Shown here: positions 33,632 through 46,000 of the stretch, in pieces
Numbering within the stretch: position 1 is the first letter of the stretch
Layout: each line of letters opens with the position of its first letter
Source: Typha latifolia
Taxonomy: Eukaryota > Streptophyta > Magnoliopsida > Poales > Typhaceae
Direction: 5' to 3'
Length of the DNA: 64,000 nt
NCBI GenBank assembly: GCA_019914945.1
Contig: CM034099.1
Span: forward strand, 14,993,923 to 15,057,922
Notes under the pieces: generated by a model
Told to the model about the DNA's origin: nothing
The model's input: only the letters and a program-made list of their open reading frames with translations
Database searches by the model: none
Position numbers and translations under genes: made by a program

Positions 33632-36344
33632 TGTGACACCCACACTCTAAACACGTGCATAGCACGAGCCCACACGGCACGTGCATAGCACCTGACCAAT
33701 CGGTTTGTTACTGACAATCAAATAAACCTGTAGCAACATCAAAATTTTATCCACAATATCTAAATTAAGAATAACTCAAGTCTAACTGTCAACAGCATAC
33801 AAGTAACCCTACATGGGCCTTACACAGGCCACAACACATCATCAAGAGCTTTTCACAACTACATATACACAACAGAGGTATATACATAATTATACAAGTA
33901 CAAAGTCACCTGCTAAAATATAAGACAAGGATACAGATACACTTTGGAGGATGTCAACTATTACATCAGATAAGATAACTCATCTGGCATACAACACTAA
34001 CTACACTCTACTCCTCACTCACTAGCAAGACCTCTAAGAGAGTATCCTAGTCCTCTCGTTCACCTGGGTTTTTGAAAAAGAGAAAACAAGAGAGTCATGA
34101 GCTAAAGGCTCAGTGAATAGACCTTACGCCGAATCAGTGATACCAAACAGAGAGTAAATCAAGTACTAGATAATATGAATCATAAAGAGTATCATGTCAT
34201 GAATGAGTAAATGAATGTGTCATCAATACTACATAAATGAAATATAGATAACATGTCATAACTGATAAGAATACATAATCCTCGACCATGAATAAAGAGG
34301 TCACCACGTCGTATGATCATCATAACTCTCCCTCAAATATGATATATGACGCATGCCGACCATGACAATGCTATGATATCAAATGCAATCATATGTGATG
34401 TATATTGACCACTCAATAATCAGGTATGCCAGATAATAATGAAATCATATGCGTTTCTCAACATCACGATCATCACCGACATCTCGGTATAATATCATCA
34501 TACTAGACCACTATGCACAGTCAATACCCGGTACCCGGTCTCAACATCATGTCCAAAGGCTTAGAGCATACTCCGCCACCCGCAAGAGTATCTCTAATAT
34601 AACCATACCCCGCCACCCACTAGAGTATCAACATCCATCCGGACCGGGCACCCACATAGTTGATAGAAACCTCATGAGGATAACTCGCCACATATGCCCT
34701 GGCGAACGGCATGTGTCCGAATGTCTGTTGCGCACACAGACTAACGACCTCAGACGTAAGGCCAACAGGATCACGACTATGTCGAGCGATCAATCATCTC
34801 CAGGCACGCCCTAACCCTCGCGCCCACTCGGGTATCCTCACGCTTTCTATCAACTATCCTATCAATCACATTTCACACTTTCCTTCTAAATAACAGATCA
34901 TATGCATATATCCAGTACGATAACAAGTCAATGCATAACAGGAATTTAGGTAGAATAGGAATCAAGAGAAAATGATGCAATGTAGTCTCCAACTATATCG
35001 TCAACACATGCATACTCATGCTAATCTATTACATGCATACTCCTGCAAATCTATTACATGCATACTCATACTACAGATCAACTCGGTAAACAATCATAAC
35101 AGTAGAATCATCTCTGATCATCTCTATATATATCACCAATGTACTCATATTCCAAATCCGCATAATCGAATGCATGATAAAATATGCTCGACTATAATCA
35201 TCTCTAGATAAAATCATATAATCATGCTGGAGGCCAAAATATGCATATACACAAATATATAATATAACCTAATTTGAGAAAGACGTCTAAGGGATAAGAC
35301 TACTCACCCCACTGCAAATACCAAACCACCACTCGTTCGCGCTACTACGATAACGATCACACCTCGATAGCTAAGTCCACAGAATCTTGAACAGGGGGGT
35401 CGGGATCTGAAATTATTTATAACAAATATGTCAGTCTTTCTATTAATTAAAATTAACCAGACAAAAGAATAGTTTCTTATTGTAATTATGTACTCTTCAT
35501 TTCTATATTTGTTTTTGTTATTTATTAATCATAATTATATTATTTATTTGTGTATTTAGAATATATTTTATCTGTCTATTATTCTCTTTGATAATTAAGA
35601 AAATAAAAATTAAGTTACTGCAATTAATTACGTAAGAATATATGTACATAACCCTAAAAATTTCTTATGATTAAAATAGTAATTTATATTGCAGGCATTT
35701 TGCTAAACATGGTATAATTATAACTATATACTAACTATGATATAATTATATTTAATTTGTATAACTTAATCACATTAAATTAACTAAGCTAAACTAATTG
35801 TGCATATATATATATATAGAAAGAGAAGAGAGAGAAAAAAAACAAAAATATAGAATTGCATATAGTGCTGGGCTCAGCCCAGCACCATGCACAGCAAGGC
35901 GCTGGGCTGGCGCTGCAAGGGCGCTGGGCCGAGCCCAGCACCACATGCAGGATGTGCAGATAGAGGAGAGAAGGGAAGAAGGAGGAGGAGGAGAGGAAGA
36001 AGAAAGAGAAGAAGAAGAAGAAGAAGAAGAAGAAGAAGAAGAAGAAGAAGAAGAAGAAGAAGAAGAGGAAAGAAAAAGGAAAAAGAGGGTTGGGCCATGG
36101 GGGAGGGATGCGGCCGCTGGTGGCCACTCAGCGGCCGGCCTCTCGCCAACGGCTCAATCCTCCAACAGTTCCGAGAGGAAATTGACAAGGAGAAAAAGAG
36201 AAATAGAGAGAGAGAGGTAGAGAGAGAGAGGGAGGGAGAGAGAGAGAGAGGGAGGCTCACCGGAGCTAGAGGAGGTGGCGGTGGCAGCGGGTAAAGAGAG
36301 AGAGTGTTTGAGAGAGAGAAAGAGAGAAAGGTCAGAGAGAGCTC

Positions 36345-36382
<38 letters not shown>

Positions 36383-36587
36383 GAAAAGGGAGAGAGAGAG
36401 GCGGTGGGGAGGGAGGCTGCGGCGGCGGGGGCCCACCGCGCCAGGTGGCTCGGCCAGGTTGGCTGGGCCAGCGCTTGGGGCGCGTGGCGCCCATCTCTGC
36501 TGCCGCTGCATGGCACGAGCTGTCGTGCCATGCAGTGCAGGAATAATTAATTATTATTATTATTATATTTAATCTTGGGTTATTACA
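33632..36587 (+). mobile_element. Solo long LTR, family C (copy 3, 2.96 kb)
   Basis: Starts TGTGACACCC, ends GGGTTATTACA, and is flanked by the perfect duplication TCCTC (33627-33631 and 36588-36592). Removing it rejoins the gag sequence, as in the uninterrupted relative near 42650. No internal retroelement genes lie between its ends, so it is a solo LTR. It contains the perfect 21-bp palindrome at 35865-35885, a (GAA)n tract of about 19 units at 36009-36065 and GA runs at 36200-36380. Confidence 0.9.
35865..36390 (+). repeat. Hairpin block and purine tract in family C LTR copy 3
   Basis: GTGCTGGGCTCAGCCCAGCAC is a perfect palindrome. Two further GGGC/GCCC hairpins follow to 35940. Then come (GAA)n and (GA)n purine tracts. 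The many overlapping frames here are repeat-derived (Glu/Arg runs on one strand, Leu/Ser/Phe runs on the other). Confidence 0.8.
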
Positions 36588-36592
36588 TCCTC

Positions 36593-37143
36593 CACCATGA
36601 ATAATCGATCGATACTAATACAATGTCGTTACCTAGAGATGAAAGCTTGCCATCTAGACAATTAAAGTATTGTTCAACTTGAAACACCCAATCCATTGGA
36701 TCGCCACCTTGAAATTTTGGAAAGTCCAAGCATGCGGTTCTCTCCCGAATAGTATTGTCAGGTTCGCAAAAGATCCTTATTTCAGGTTTGAACCTTTGTG
36801 CATGTTGATCTCCTTCTCTAAATCCTCGAGCACGTCCATCACCATCTCCGAAGGGATCAACCTCATCCTTAAATTGCCAATCCTCCTCTTCGACGAAGCG
36901 CACTGGTGTCGCTCGCCTCTTAGGTTCCACCACCGTCGGTCTTGGGTTTTGTAATGGAGGTGGGGGTTGATGTGTAGGCATAGGTAAAAGAGGAGGATCC
37001 TTAACACTAACATATTGCACCTGGACCTGTGGGGTATCAGTTCGGTGTGGTCCCTCCACAAGTCTTTCTTGAGGCACCAATCGTCGTTGAGGAGATGACG
37101 AAGCTGATCATTTTGCATTGCGCCAACTCTATGCAGCAAACAG
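36593..37143 (-). pseudogene. Gag N-terminal half, minus strand, fused to pol of another copy
   Basis: Minus-strand gag with the QVQVQYVSVKDPPLLPMP and LQNPRPTVVEP words, the acidic DEVDPFGDGDG stretch and FPKFQGGDPMDWVFQVEQYF, continuing at 33631. Its own start is lost. At about 37143 it is joined to the pol linker of the next element at a short TTTGC-type homology. A further small deletion between two GATCA words removed the segment after the HRVGAMQ region. Confidence 0.75.
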
Positions 37144-38255
37144 CCTCAATTTTTTAACTCTGGATGGCACTTTGGATCATCCATCACTTCCTGCAACAAT
37201 CTCAAAATATCTAAGACAAATCTACATGCATACCTCAGCTTGTTAAGAAAGGGAAAGGTAGGAGAAGAATAGGCTGCAAGCTCAGCGGTATTGGGTTGGC
37301 GCAATAGTACATCCGCCACTCGATTTTCCATTCCCTTCTTGTATTGGATTTCATAATCATACCTCAGCAATTTTGTGACCCATCGCTATTTGTGTTGGAG
37401 TGTGTATGTGCTGTCCCATAAAGTATGGAAGGCACCTTTGATCAGTTCGGATAATAAATTATCTACCGATCAAATAAGGCCTCCACTTTGTCACCGCATG
37501 CAGAATTGCCATCTCTCTCTTATAAGTCGATAATTGTTGAGATTTTGGTGACAAAGCCTTACTAAGAAAGGCTATGGGACGTCCTCCTTGTATAAGTACA
37601 GCTCCTATGCCAACACCTGATGCATCACATTCCACAATGAACTCTTTGGTAAAGATCGGTAGCACTAGAACGGGTGCCGTCGTCATTGCTATTTTCAATT
37701 TTTCAAAGGCTACGGTGGCTTCATCCGTCCATCTAAAAGAGTCCTTCAACAAAGAGGTGAGAGGAGTAGCGGCATTGCCATATCGGGCGATGAAGCATCG
37801 ATAATATCCGGTCAGTCCTAAAAATCCTCTCAATCCGGTGGTAGTAGTAGAAATATGTCAAGCGGTCATACATGCAACCTTTTGAGTATCCGCCACTACA
37901 CCATCCGCTGAAATGATGTGGCCTAAATACTCCACTTGTGGTACTCCCCATAGGCACTTGGACTTCTTGATCTTTAATTGGTTTTGCTTCAACAAATTCA
38001 GCACATCCTCCAAATGCCGCTAATGCTCCAATTCAGTCCTACTATATATCAAAATATCATCAAAAAATACCATGAGGCCTTGAAAGGTAGTTGGAGCATT
38101 GGTGAGACCAAAAGGCATCACCCAAAACTCGTAATGCCCGTCCGGAGTCCGAAATGCAGTTTTGTGCACATCCGTCGGGTGAACTCTAATTTGATGATAC
38201 CCGGCTATCAAGTCAAGCTTGCCGAATATAGTTGCCCCTGCAAGCTCGTCCAACA
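37144..38255 (-). pseudogene. Gypsy reverse transcriptase and RNase H, minus strand
   Basis: Continues the reverse transcriptase begun at 41159 after the inserted family C LTR. On the minus strand: [30 protein letters not shown], the catalytic FDDIL (near 38060), [10 protein letters not shown], then RNase H with [13 protein letters not shown] and [21 protein letters not shown] short deletion just before FDDIL removes about 13 residues seen in the 19.8 kb element. The frame ends in the pre-integrase linker (RLLQEV), so integrase is absent. Several frameshifts. Confidence 0.85.
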
Positions 38256-40431
38256 TGTTACACCCAAACTCTAAACACGTGCATGGCACGAGCCCACACG
38301 GCACATGCATAGCACCTGACCAATCGGTTAGATACTAACAATCAAATAAACCTATAGTAACATCATGATTTTATCCACAATATTTAAACTAAGAATAACA
38401 CAAGTCAAACTGTCAACAGCATACAAATAACTCTACATGGGCCCCACACAGACCACAACACATCATCAAGAGCTTTTCACAATGACATATACACAACGGT
38501 GGTATATACGTAATTATACAAGTACAATATCACCTCTAAAATATAAGACAATAATACAGATATACTTTGGAGGATGTCAACTATTACATCAGATAAGATA
38601 ACTCTTCTGGTGTATAACACTAACCACACTCTACTCCTCACTGGCCGGCAAGACCTCTAAGGGGGTATCCTGCTCCTCTCGTTCACCTGGGTTTTTGGAA
38701 AGGAGAAAATAAAAGAGTCATGAGCTAAAGGCTCAGTGAATAGACCTTACCCTGAATCAGTGATGTCAAATAGAGAGTAAATCAATTACTGGACAATATG
38801 AATCAGGAAGAGCATCATGCTATGAATGAGTATATGAATGTCCATCAATAATACATAAGTGAAAAATAGATAACATGTCATGTCATAACTGATAAAAATA
38901 CATAGTCCTCGACAATGTATAAATAAATCTCTAAGTCATACCATCATCATAACTCTCTCTCTAATATGACAAATAATGCATGCCGACCATGACCATACTA
39001 TGATATCACATACAACTATATATGATGCATATTGATCACCTGATAATCAGATAACTAAATGATAATGACATCATATGCATTTCTCAACATCACAATCATC
39101 ACCGACATCTCGGTATCATATCATCATACTAGACCACTATGCACAGTCAACACCCGGTACCCGGTCTCAACATCATGCCCGAAGGCTCAGAGCATGCCAT
39201 CCGCAAGGAGTATCTCAAATATAATCATACCGCCACCCCTGCTAGGGTATCAACATCCATCCAGACCAGGCACCCACATAGTTGATAAAAACCTCGTGAT
39301 GATAACTCGCCACATATCCCCTGGCGAACGGCATGTGTCTAAATGTCTATTGCGCACACAGACTAACGATCTCGAACATAAGGCCAATAGGATCACAACT
39401 ATGTCGAGAGATCAATCATCCACCAAGCCCGTCCTAACCCTTGTGCCCACTCGGGTATCCTCACGCTTTCTATCAACTATCCTATCAATCACATTTCATG
39501 CTTTCCTTCAAATGACAAATTAAATGCATATATCCAGTACGATAACAAGTCGATGCATAACAGAATTTAGGTCGAATAGAAATCAAGAGAAAATGATGCA
39601 ATGTAGTCTCCAACTGTATCGTCAACACATGCATACTCATGCTAATCTATTACATGCATACTCATACTACAGATCAACTCGGTAAATAATCATAACAATA
39701 GAATCATCTCTAATCATCTCTAATCATCTCTATATATATCACCAATGTACTCATATCCCAAATCAGCATAATCGAATGCATGATAAAATATTCTCGACTG
39801 TAATCATCTCTACATAAAATCATATAATCATGCTGGAGGCCAAAACATGCGTGTACATAAGATATAATATATCCTAATTTGAGAAAGGCATTTAGAGGAT
39901 AAGACTACTCACACCACTGCAAATACCAAAACACCACTCGTTTATACTACTACGATAACGATCAAGCCTCAATAGCTAAGTCCACGGGATCCTGAATAGG
40001 GGGGTCAGGATCTGAAATTATTTATAACAAATATGTCAGTCTTTCTATTAATTAAAATTAACCCGACAAAAGGATAGTTTCTTATTGTAATTATGTACTC
40101 TTCATTTCTATATTTGTTTTTGTTATTTATTAATCATAATTATATTATTTAATAGTGTATTTAAAATATATATTATCTGTCTACTATTCTCTTTGATAAT
40201 TAAGAAAATAAGAATTAAGTTACTGCAATTAATTATGTAAGAATATACGTACATAACCCTAATAATTTCTATGGCCTACTTAGGATTAAAATAGTAATTT
40301 ATATTGCAGGTATTTTTCTAAACATGATATAATTATAACTATATACTAACTATGATATAATTATATTTAATTTGTATAACTTAAATACATTAAATTAACT
40401 AAGCTGAACTAATTGTGCATATCTATATATC

Positions 40432-40464
<33 letters not shown>

Positions 40465-41158
40465 ATTGCATATAGTGTTGGGCTCAGCCCAGCACCATGC
40501 ACAGCAAGGCACTGGGCCGAGCCCAGCGCCTGGCGCTGCAAGGGCGCTGGGCCGAGCCCAGCACCCCTTGTAGAGTGCAGCCAGGGAGAGAAGGGAAGAA
40601 GGAGGAGGAGAGGAAGAAGAAAGAGAAGAAGAAGAAGAAGAAGGAGAAGGAGAAGAAGAAGAAAGAAGATGAAAGAAGAAGAAGAAGAAGAAGAAGAAGA
40701 AGGTTGGGCCATGGGGGAGGGGTGCGGCCGCTAGTGGCCACTCAGCGGCCAGCCTCTCGTTGACGGCTCAATCCTCTGACGGTCCGAGAGAAAGCCGACA
40801 AAGAGAGAAAGAGAGGTAGAGAGAGAGAGGTAGAGAGAGAGAGGGAGAAGGAGGGAAGCTCACTGGCGTTAGTGGATGTGGCGGCGGCAGGGGTAGAGAG
40901 AGAGAAGGGGTGTTAGAGAGAGAGAGAGAGAGAAAGAGAGGAAGATGAGAATGAATCCGAGAGAGAGAGAAAGAGAGAAACGGTGGGGAGGGGGCTGCGG
41001 CGGCGGCGACAGGGGCCCACCGCGCCAGCTGGCTCGGCCAGGTTGGCCGGGCCGGTGCTTGGGGCACGTGGCGCCCATCTCCGCTGCCACTGCATGGCAC
41101 GAGCTGTCGTGCCATGCAGTGTAGATTTTTCTTTTTAACTTGGGCTTGGGTTATTACA
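38256..41158 (+). mobile_element. Solo long LTR, family C (copy 4, 2.9 kb)
   Basis: Starts TGTTACACCC, ends GGGTTATTACA, and interrupts the reverse transcriptase of the minus-strand gypsy element; the two halves continue at 38255 and 41159. The flanks (CAACA, TAGCA) do not give a clean duplication, so small changes followed insertion. Same internal order as copies 1 and 3: (AT)n at 40435-40460, hairpins 40473-40565, purine tracts 40580-40990, GC-rich tail. Confidence 0.85.
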
Positions 41159-42175
41159 TAGCAACTCCTTGATAACCGGAATAGGGTACCGGTCCTTGAC
41201 GGTAATAGCATTTAGTGCCCGATAGTCAACACAAAAATGTCATGTCCTGTCCGTTTTTCGCACCAATAGCACGGGAGATGAGTATGAGCTATGACTTGGT
41301 TGAATGAGACCTTGCTCCAACAACTTAGCTACCATCTTTGAGATAACTTCTTTTTGCACATGTCGATACAGATATGGCCTCATGTTCGCCAGTGCAGCCT
41401 CGAGTACAATCTATATGCGATGGTTCGTCACTCTCATCGCAGCAAACTCCTGGGGCTCTTCAAATAGTCCAAAAAAGTTATCTAATAAATTAGATAATTC
41501 AATAATAGTACATGAACTTGTTTGAGGCTCATCTCCTATTGGTCCTAACTGAAAAAGATAAGCCAAATCATATACACAAGGCAGCCCCATCATAGGCTGT
41601 ATTGCAGGAATCGGGGGAGAGCGAACACTATCCAGCCGCACATCTTTGTTTTCTTATTTAAATTTTATCCACATGCTCCGAAAATCAAATGGGACGGTTC
41701 CCAAACTTTCTAACCACCGATTACTAAAGACAATGTCCGCTCCTCGCAGCGCTAACGGATACAAATCCACAATGATGTCGTGTCCTTGCACCTGTATATT
41801 GACCCGACGACACAAGCTCTCCGCCTTAAGTTTCGTGCTGTCTCCAATAGCAACGTCAAATCCCATGGTCGATTTGGCATCCAAACCCAATCTCCTCACT
41901 AACCTCTCATTTAGAAAGTTGTGTGTACTCCCCGAATCGATGAGGATGTGCACACTGTACATTCTAATGAGTTTGTCTACTCGTAACATTCTCGGCGCGG
42001 AAGTACCCGAATATGCATGCATCGATATTTCAGCTTGGATATCTTCCTCCACGCCCTCCTCAACGGTCTCCTCATGGACCTCCTTTGGACACTCTCCATC
42101 ATCAACAACCTTATCATCCTCCTCAAGATCGTCGATAAGCATCACACTCCTGATTGGTTTAGAACACTGATGACT
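41159..42175 (-). pseudogene. Gypsy protease and start of reverse transcriptase, minus strand
   Basis: On the minus strand an acidic MLIDDLEEDDK stretch leads to the SMHAYSGTSAPRMLR region. The aspartic protease follows with its catalytic word LIDSGSTHNFL (near 41910-41945) intact, then GADIVFSNRWLESLG. Reverse transcriptase begins with the HVQKEVISKMV and SHSSYSSPVLLVRK words and reaches DYRALN before the family C insertion. An open frame covers 41654-42145; stops lie outside it. Confidence 0.8.
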
Positions 42176-42199
42176 AGGGTTGAAATACTCATCACATCG

Positions 42200-43470
42200 A
42201 AGATCTCAAAGGTTTAGAACACTGCTCTAACATTGGAAGAAGATCTCAAAGGTGGTTGTGGTCTAGTACTCACAGTCGCTGTTTTTGAAATCGTAGAATT
42301 TCCAACCGGCGTTCTAGGTGTAAACCGCCCTTCTCGGTTGCCCCAATTAGTTTTGGCTGCCATCTTTAGAGCCTTATGTTTTTGCTCCATCCTCACAGCC
42401 TTCTCAAAGGCCTCCTCAAGAATAGTGAGACAAACAGCACAAACATTTACCTGAATCTCATCCCGCACCCCTGAAATAAATGTGCTCATTAATGTCAGTT
42501 CAGGCCAAGATGGCTTACAACGACTACTAACTCTCTCAAACTCAGCTTAGTACCCCAATACGGTCGTCATTTGAACCATCTTGCTTAATGTGGCAGCAAA
42601 ATCTTCATATACCGCAATCCCAAATCTGCGTGTAATCCTCCTATAAAAATCAGCCCATCCGATAAATCCTCCACCACGAATAACTGATCTATACCAATGC
42701 AATGTCGTTCCTTGGAGGTGAAAGCTTGCCATTTGGACATTTGCATCTTACTCTATACCTTGACAATCAAAATATTGTTCAACTTGAAACACCCAATCCA
42801 TTGGATCACTGTCTTAGAATTTTAGAAAGTCCAACCGTACTGTTCTCCCCCAAATAGCATTGTCGAGTTCGCGAAAGATCTTGGTTCAGGTCTAAACATT
42901 TATGCAAGTTAATCATCCTCTCCAAATCCTTGAACACGTCCATCACCATCTCCATAGGGATCAACCTCATCCTCATAGTGCCAATCTTCCTCATCGATGA
43001 AGCGCACCGATGCTGCACGCCTCTCGGGTTCCACCATCGTTGGTCTTGGGTTTTGCAACGGAGGTGGTGAATGATGTGTGGGCATAGGTAAGAGGGGATC
43101 ATTAACACTCGCATGACGCACCTGGACCTGTGGGGTATCAGTTCGATGAAGTCCCACCGCTGGTCCTTCTTGAAACTCTAATCGCCGTCGAGGAGATAAC
43201 GAATCAAATTGGTTCTTGACATATTCTTTGAAATCATTGTGATCCTTTTGAATTGAGTCAATTCTATGCATCAATGTATGGAACATGCCCCTAAGTTCAT
43301 CCATATTCGCACTCATGGACGTTGGTTGACTCGGTCCTGCAGTGGTCGCTTCAAAGAAATCGACCTCACGGTTAGGGTCATCGTGGATTAAGTCCTCCCT
43401 TGTCAGTGTGCTCTCTATAGGTCACCTTGTTTATGTCATCTTTCTTGTTTCAACTATTAATGGAGGTCTA
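42200..43470 (-). pseudogene. Gag of the minus-strand gypsy element
   Basis: Best-preserved gag in the window. From near 43316 on the minus strand: MSANMDELRGMFHTLMHRID, the proline-rich PPPLQNPRP stretch, the acidic DEVDPYGDGDG stretch, FQVEQYF, MASFHLQGTTLHWYRS, the capsid core (FYRRITRRFG) and DEIQVNVCAV. It ends near 42214 without the zinc knuckle, which has been deleted; the acidic linker to protease resumes at about 42145. Frameshifts occur near 42780-42900 and 42550. Confidence 0.8.
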
Positions 43471-43495
43471 AGGTTCGCCTACTTTGATACCAATT

Positions 43496-44354
43496 TGTTA
43501 GGCTCTAATACCACTTTGATAAGCTCTGATACCAATTGATAAGATCTAGAACCAAAGATAGACTACGTAACTGTGGGAAAATATTCGTCAAATATTCTTT
43601 CTCTGGTAGTCAAAAAATTATGAAACTAATTGGGTTAGATCCATAACTTCCTGATCTACAACTTTTGTATTTATGCCATTCGCATATTCGAACTGTAGCA
43701 GGGACGAAAATACGAAATAACATGAGTAATGGTGGTGGTGACGGGTGGAGTGGATGTTAGGGTTATGGATAGATATGGAGATGAAGGTGTATTGTGGATG
43801 TGATTTAGGGATATAGATGAAGGGAACGAAGTGGTCGAGATCCCAAAGAAGAGGGGTGGCTCGACAGTCGAGGAAGATTGGAAGTTAGGAGAAACCTTGC
43901 CAACGGTAGAGATGGAAGGATGGTGAAGAGGGAGGAGGGAGAAGTGTGGAGAGAAGATAGGAGGCAAGAAATCAATAATCCAATAGCATAATGAATTTGG
44001 CTTGCATCCACATATATATAGAGGCTAGCCAATAAGTCTTAAAACAATATGAAATCCTAATTCAAGAGGATTCTCGTCGATCGCATTTGAATGCGTCCAA
44101 TCGCGTTCGAACGCACCAAAACACGTTCTTTGTAAGTGCGAATGTGATGCAGGCGTTCAAACACGGGCATTTGAACTCGCCCGACCGCGTTCAAATGCAC
44201 AATATGCGTTCTCTGTATTTGCGAACCTGATGCAAGCATTCGCAAGGGCGTTCAAACGCGACCCCTCCTGCGTTCGAACGCGACCTACATGAATTTTATT
44301 TTAATGAAAATAAACACCAAATGCAATAAGAAAAGATCCTAACTAAATATATCA
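43496..44354 (-). repeat. 5' LTR of the minus-strand gypsy element
   Basis: On the minus strand it starts TGATATATTTAG at 44354. It has a GTTCGAAC array at 44076-44290, a TATA-like ATATAT box near 44010-44020, and ends CTTATCA (43537), then two primer-like units to CCTAACA at 43496, then a last primer site AATTGGTATCAAAG into 43483. The promoter points toward the gag below it. Whether the LTR border is 43537 or 43496 is inferred from the other copies. Confidence 0.75.
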
Positions 44355-45050
44355 TATTTACGCTCTTCACAGATTCGAACTATAATAGGGACAAAATTAT
44401 GATCTAATGCAGATGATGGTGATGGTGATGGGTGGAGTGGATGTTAGGACTATGGATGGTAATAGAGATGAAGGTGGATGGTTGATGTTGTTTAAGAGGT
44501 AAAGACGAAGGGAAATAAGTGGTCGAGATCTCAAAGAAGAGGGAGGACTTGATAGATGAGGGAGATTAGAAGTTAGGAGAGACCTTGCCAACGGTAGAGG
44601 TGGTAGGTTGGTGAAGAGGGATGAGGGAGATTAGGGTAGAGAGAATAGAGAGAAGATAGAAGGCAAGAAATAAATTATCCAATAGCATAATGATTTTGGT
44701 TGCCATCCACACATTTATAGAAGCTAGCCAATAAGCCAAAATATAATTATTAACCCCAATTCTAGAAGATTCCCGCCGATCGCGTTCGAGTGTGCCCGAT
44801 TGCGTTCGAACGCACAAAAGGCGTTCTCTGTATGTGTGAACGTGATGCAAGCATTTGAACGCGGCGTTTGAACGCACCCGATCACGTTCGAACACACATT
44901 TTGCGTTCTCTGTTTTTGCAAACCTAATGTAGGCGTTCACAAGGGCATTCAACACAACCCTTTTCGCATTCGACCACGACCTACAGAAATTTTATTTTAA
45001 TAAAAATAAATAACTAATGGAATAAGAAAAGACCCTAACTAAATATATCA
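44355..45050 (-). repeat. Second, truncated LTR of the same superfamily
   Basis: On the minus strand it starts TGATATATTTAG at 45050, carries its own GTTCGAAC array (44780-44990) and TATA region, and stops at 44355, where the next LTR begins. It lacks the last 150 bp or so of an LTR. It is a back-to-back, same-direction pair with 43496-44354. Confidence 0.7.
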
Positions 45051-45523
45051 GATTGATGCATGATAAATTATTGATTGCTAATATATGTGCACATTAGATG
45101 AACATGATGAGTATGGGATACTAATACGTTTATTTAATTATGATGTGCATATTCATATCTACTTATTATTGCATCATTAATTGTACTACTTTTACACTAC
45201 AGTAGTGGATACTTGCTAGGCTTTTTGCTCACCACATTTTGGTGAAAATATTTTCAGATCAGTAGATGGCCCCAAGCCCGTGGAAGATTTGGCAAAGATT
45301 AGTTTTAATCTCTTTTTATTTATTTTATTCTTGTAAAGTAAGCTAGATGGCTTGTAGCCCTTGCGTGGGCATTAGGATCTATCTATTGTTATGTATTTTG
45401 GGACTTGTTGTGGCCTATGATGTAACCTATTTATTATGTTGAAACCTTGACTAACAAGTCACGTAGACATCACGTAGGTTCCACCCATGTGAGGGATACG
45501 TATATTTAGGGGCGGGTGTTACA
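45051..45523 (+). repeat. Family E LTR end fragment
   Basis: Close match to 24619-24982 with the end GGCGGGTGTTACA at 45523. It sits inside a minus-strand gypsy pol remnant. Confidence 0.6.
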
Positions 45524-45995
45524 TCTCATATATGGGTCAATCATTCTTGCTCTCCATATGTCATCAAGGAAGGGAAATGATGGAGTGGAAGAGGCTGCAA
45601 GTTTAGCTTCACTCATTTGATGTGATAAAGCATCTGCCACTTAATTCTCCATTCCCTATTACAGCTCATAATTATATCCTAGTAATTTTGTGACCTCTCA
45701 CTGCTGTGCCAGCGTGTAGATATGTTGTCCCATGAAGTAGAAAAAATCATTTGGTCAGTACGGATGACGAAGCAGCACCTGATTAGATATGGTCTCTACT
45801 TTATCACCGTATGCAGAATTCGTAACTTCTCTCGCTCGTATGTCAAGAATTGCTACGATTTTCCAAATAATGCTTTGCTCAAATAAGCTATAGATCTGCC
45901 CTCTTGCATGAGTAAAGCACCTATTCCCACTCCCAAAGCATCGCATTTAATGATGAAGCTTTTGGTGAAGTCCGATAGAACCAAAATCGGCATCG
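45524..45995 (-). pseudogene. Gypsy RNase H remnant, minus strand (diverged lineage)
   Basis: The minus strand reads, with frameshifts, a linker like that after RNase H, then AYLSKAL-like and FTKSFIIKCDALGVGIGALLMQEG words (about 45880-45985). More diverged from the 19.8 kb element than the 37 kb copy. It is split by the solo LTR at 46001 and continues just beyond 46966 (…MTSMPILVL spans the site). Confidence 0.65.
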
Positions 45996-46000
45996 ATGTC

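Noticed and set aside
35798..36550. Long overlapping frames on both strands rich in Glu/Arg or Leu/Ser/Phe
   Set aside because: They translate the (GAA)n and (GA)n tracts of the family C LTR; the same false frames appear at 15567-16107, 32332-33080 and 40431-41211.
38251..41163. Clean target duplication for family C copy 4
   Set aside because: Flanks CAACA and TAGCA do not match; insertion is supported by the interrupted reverse transcriptase instead.
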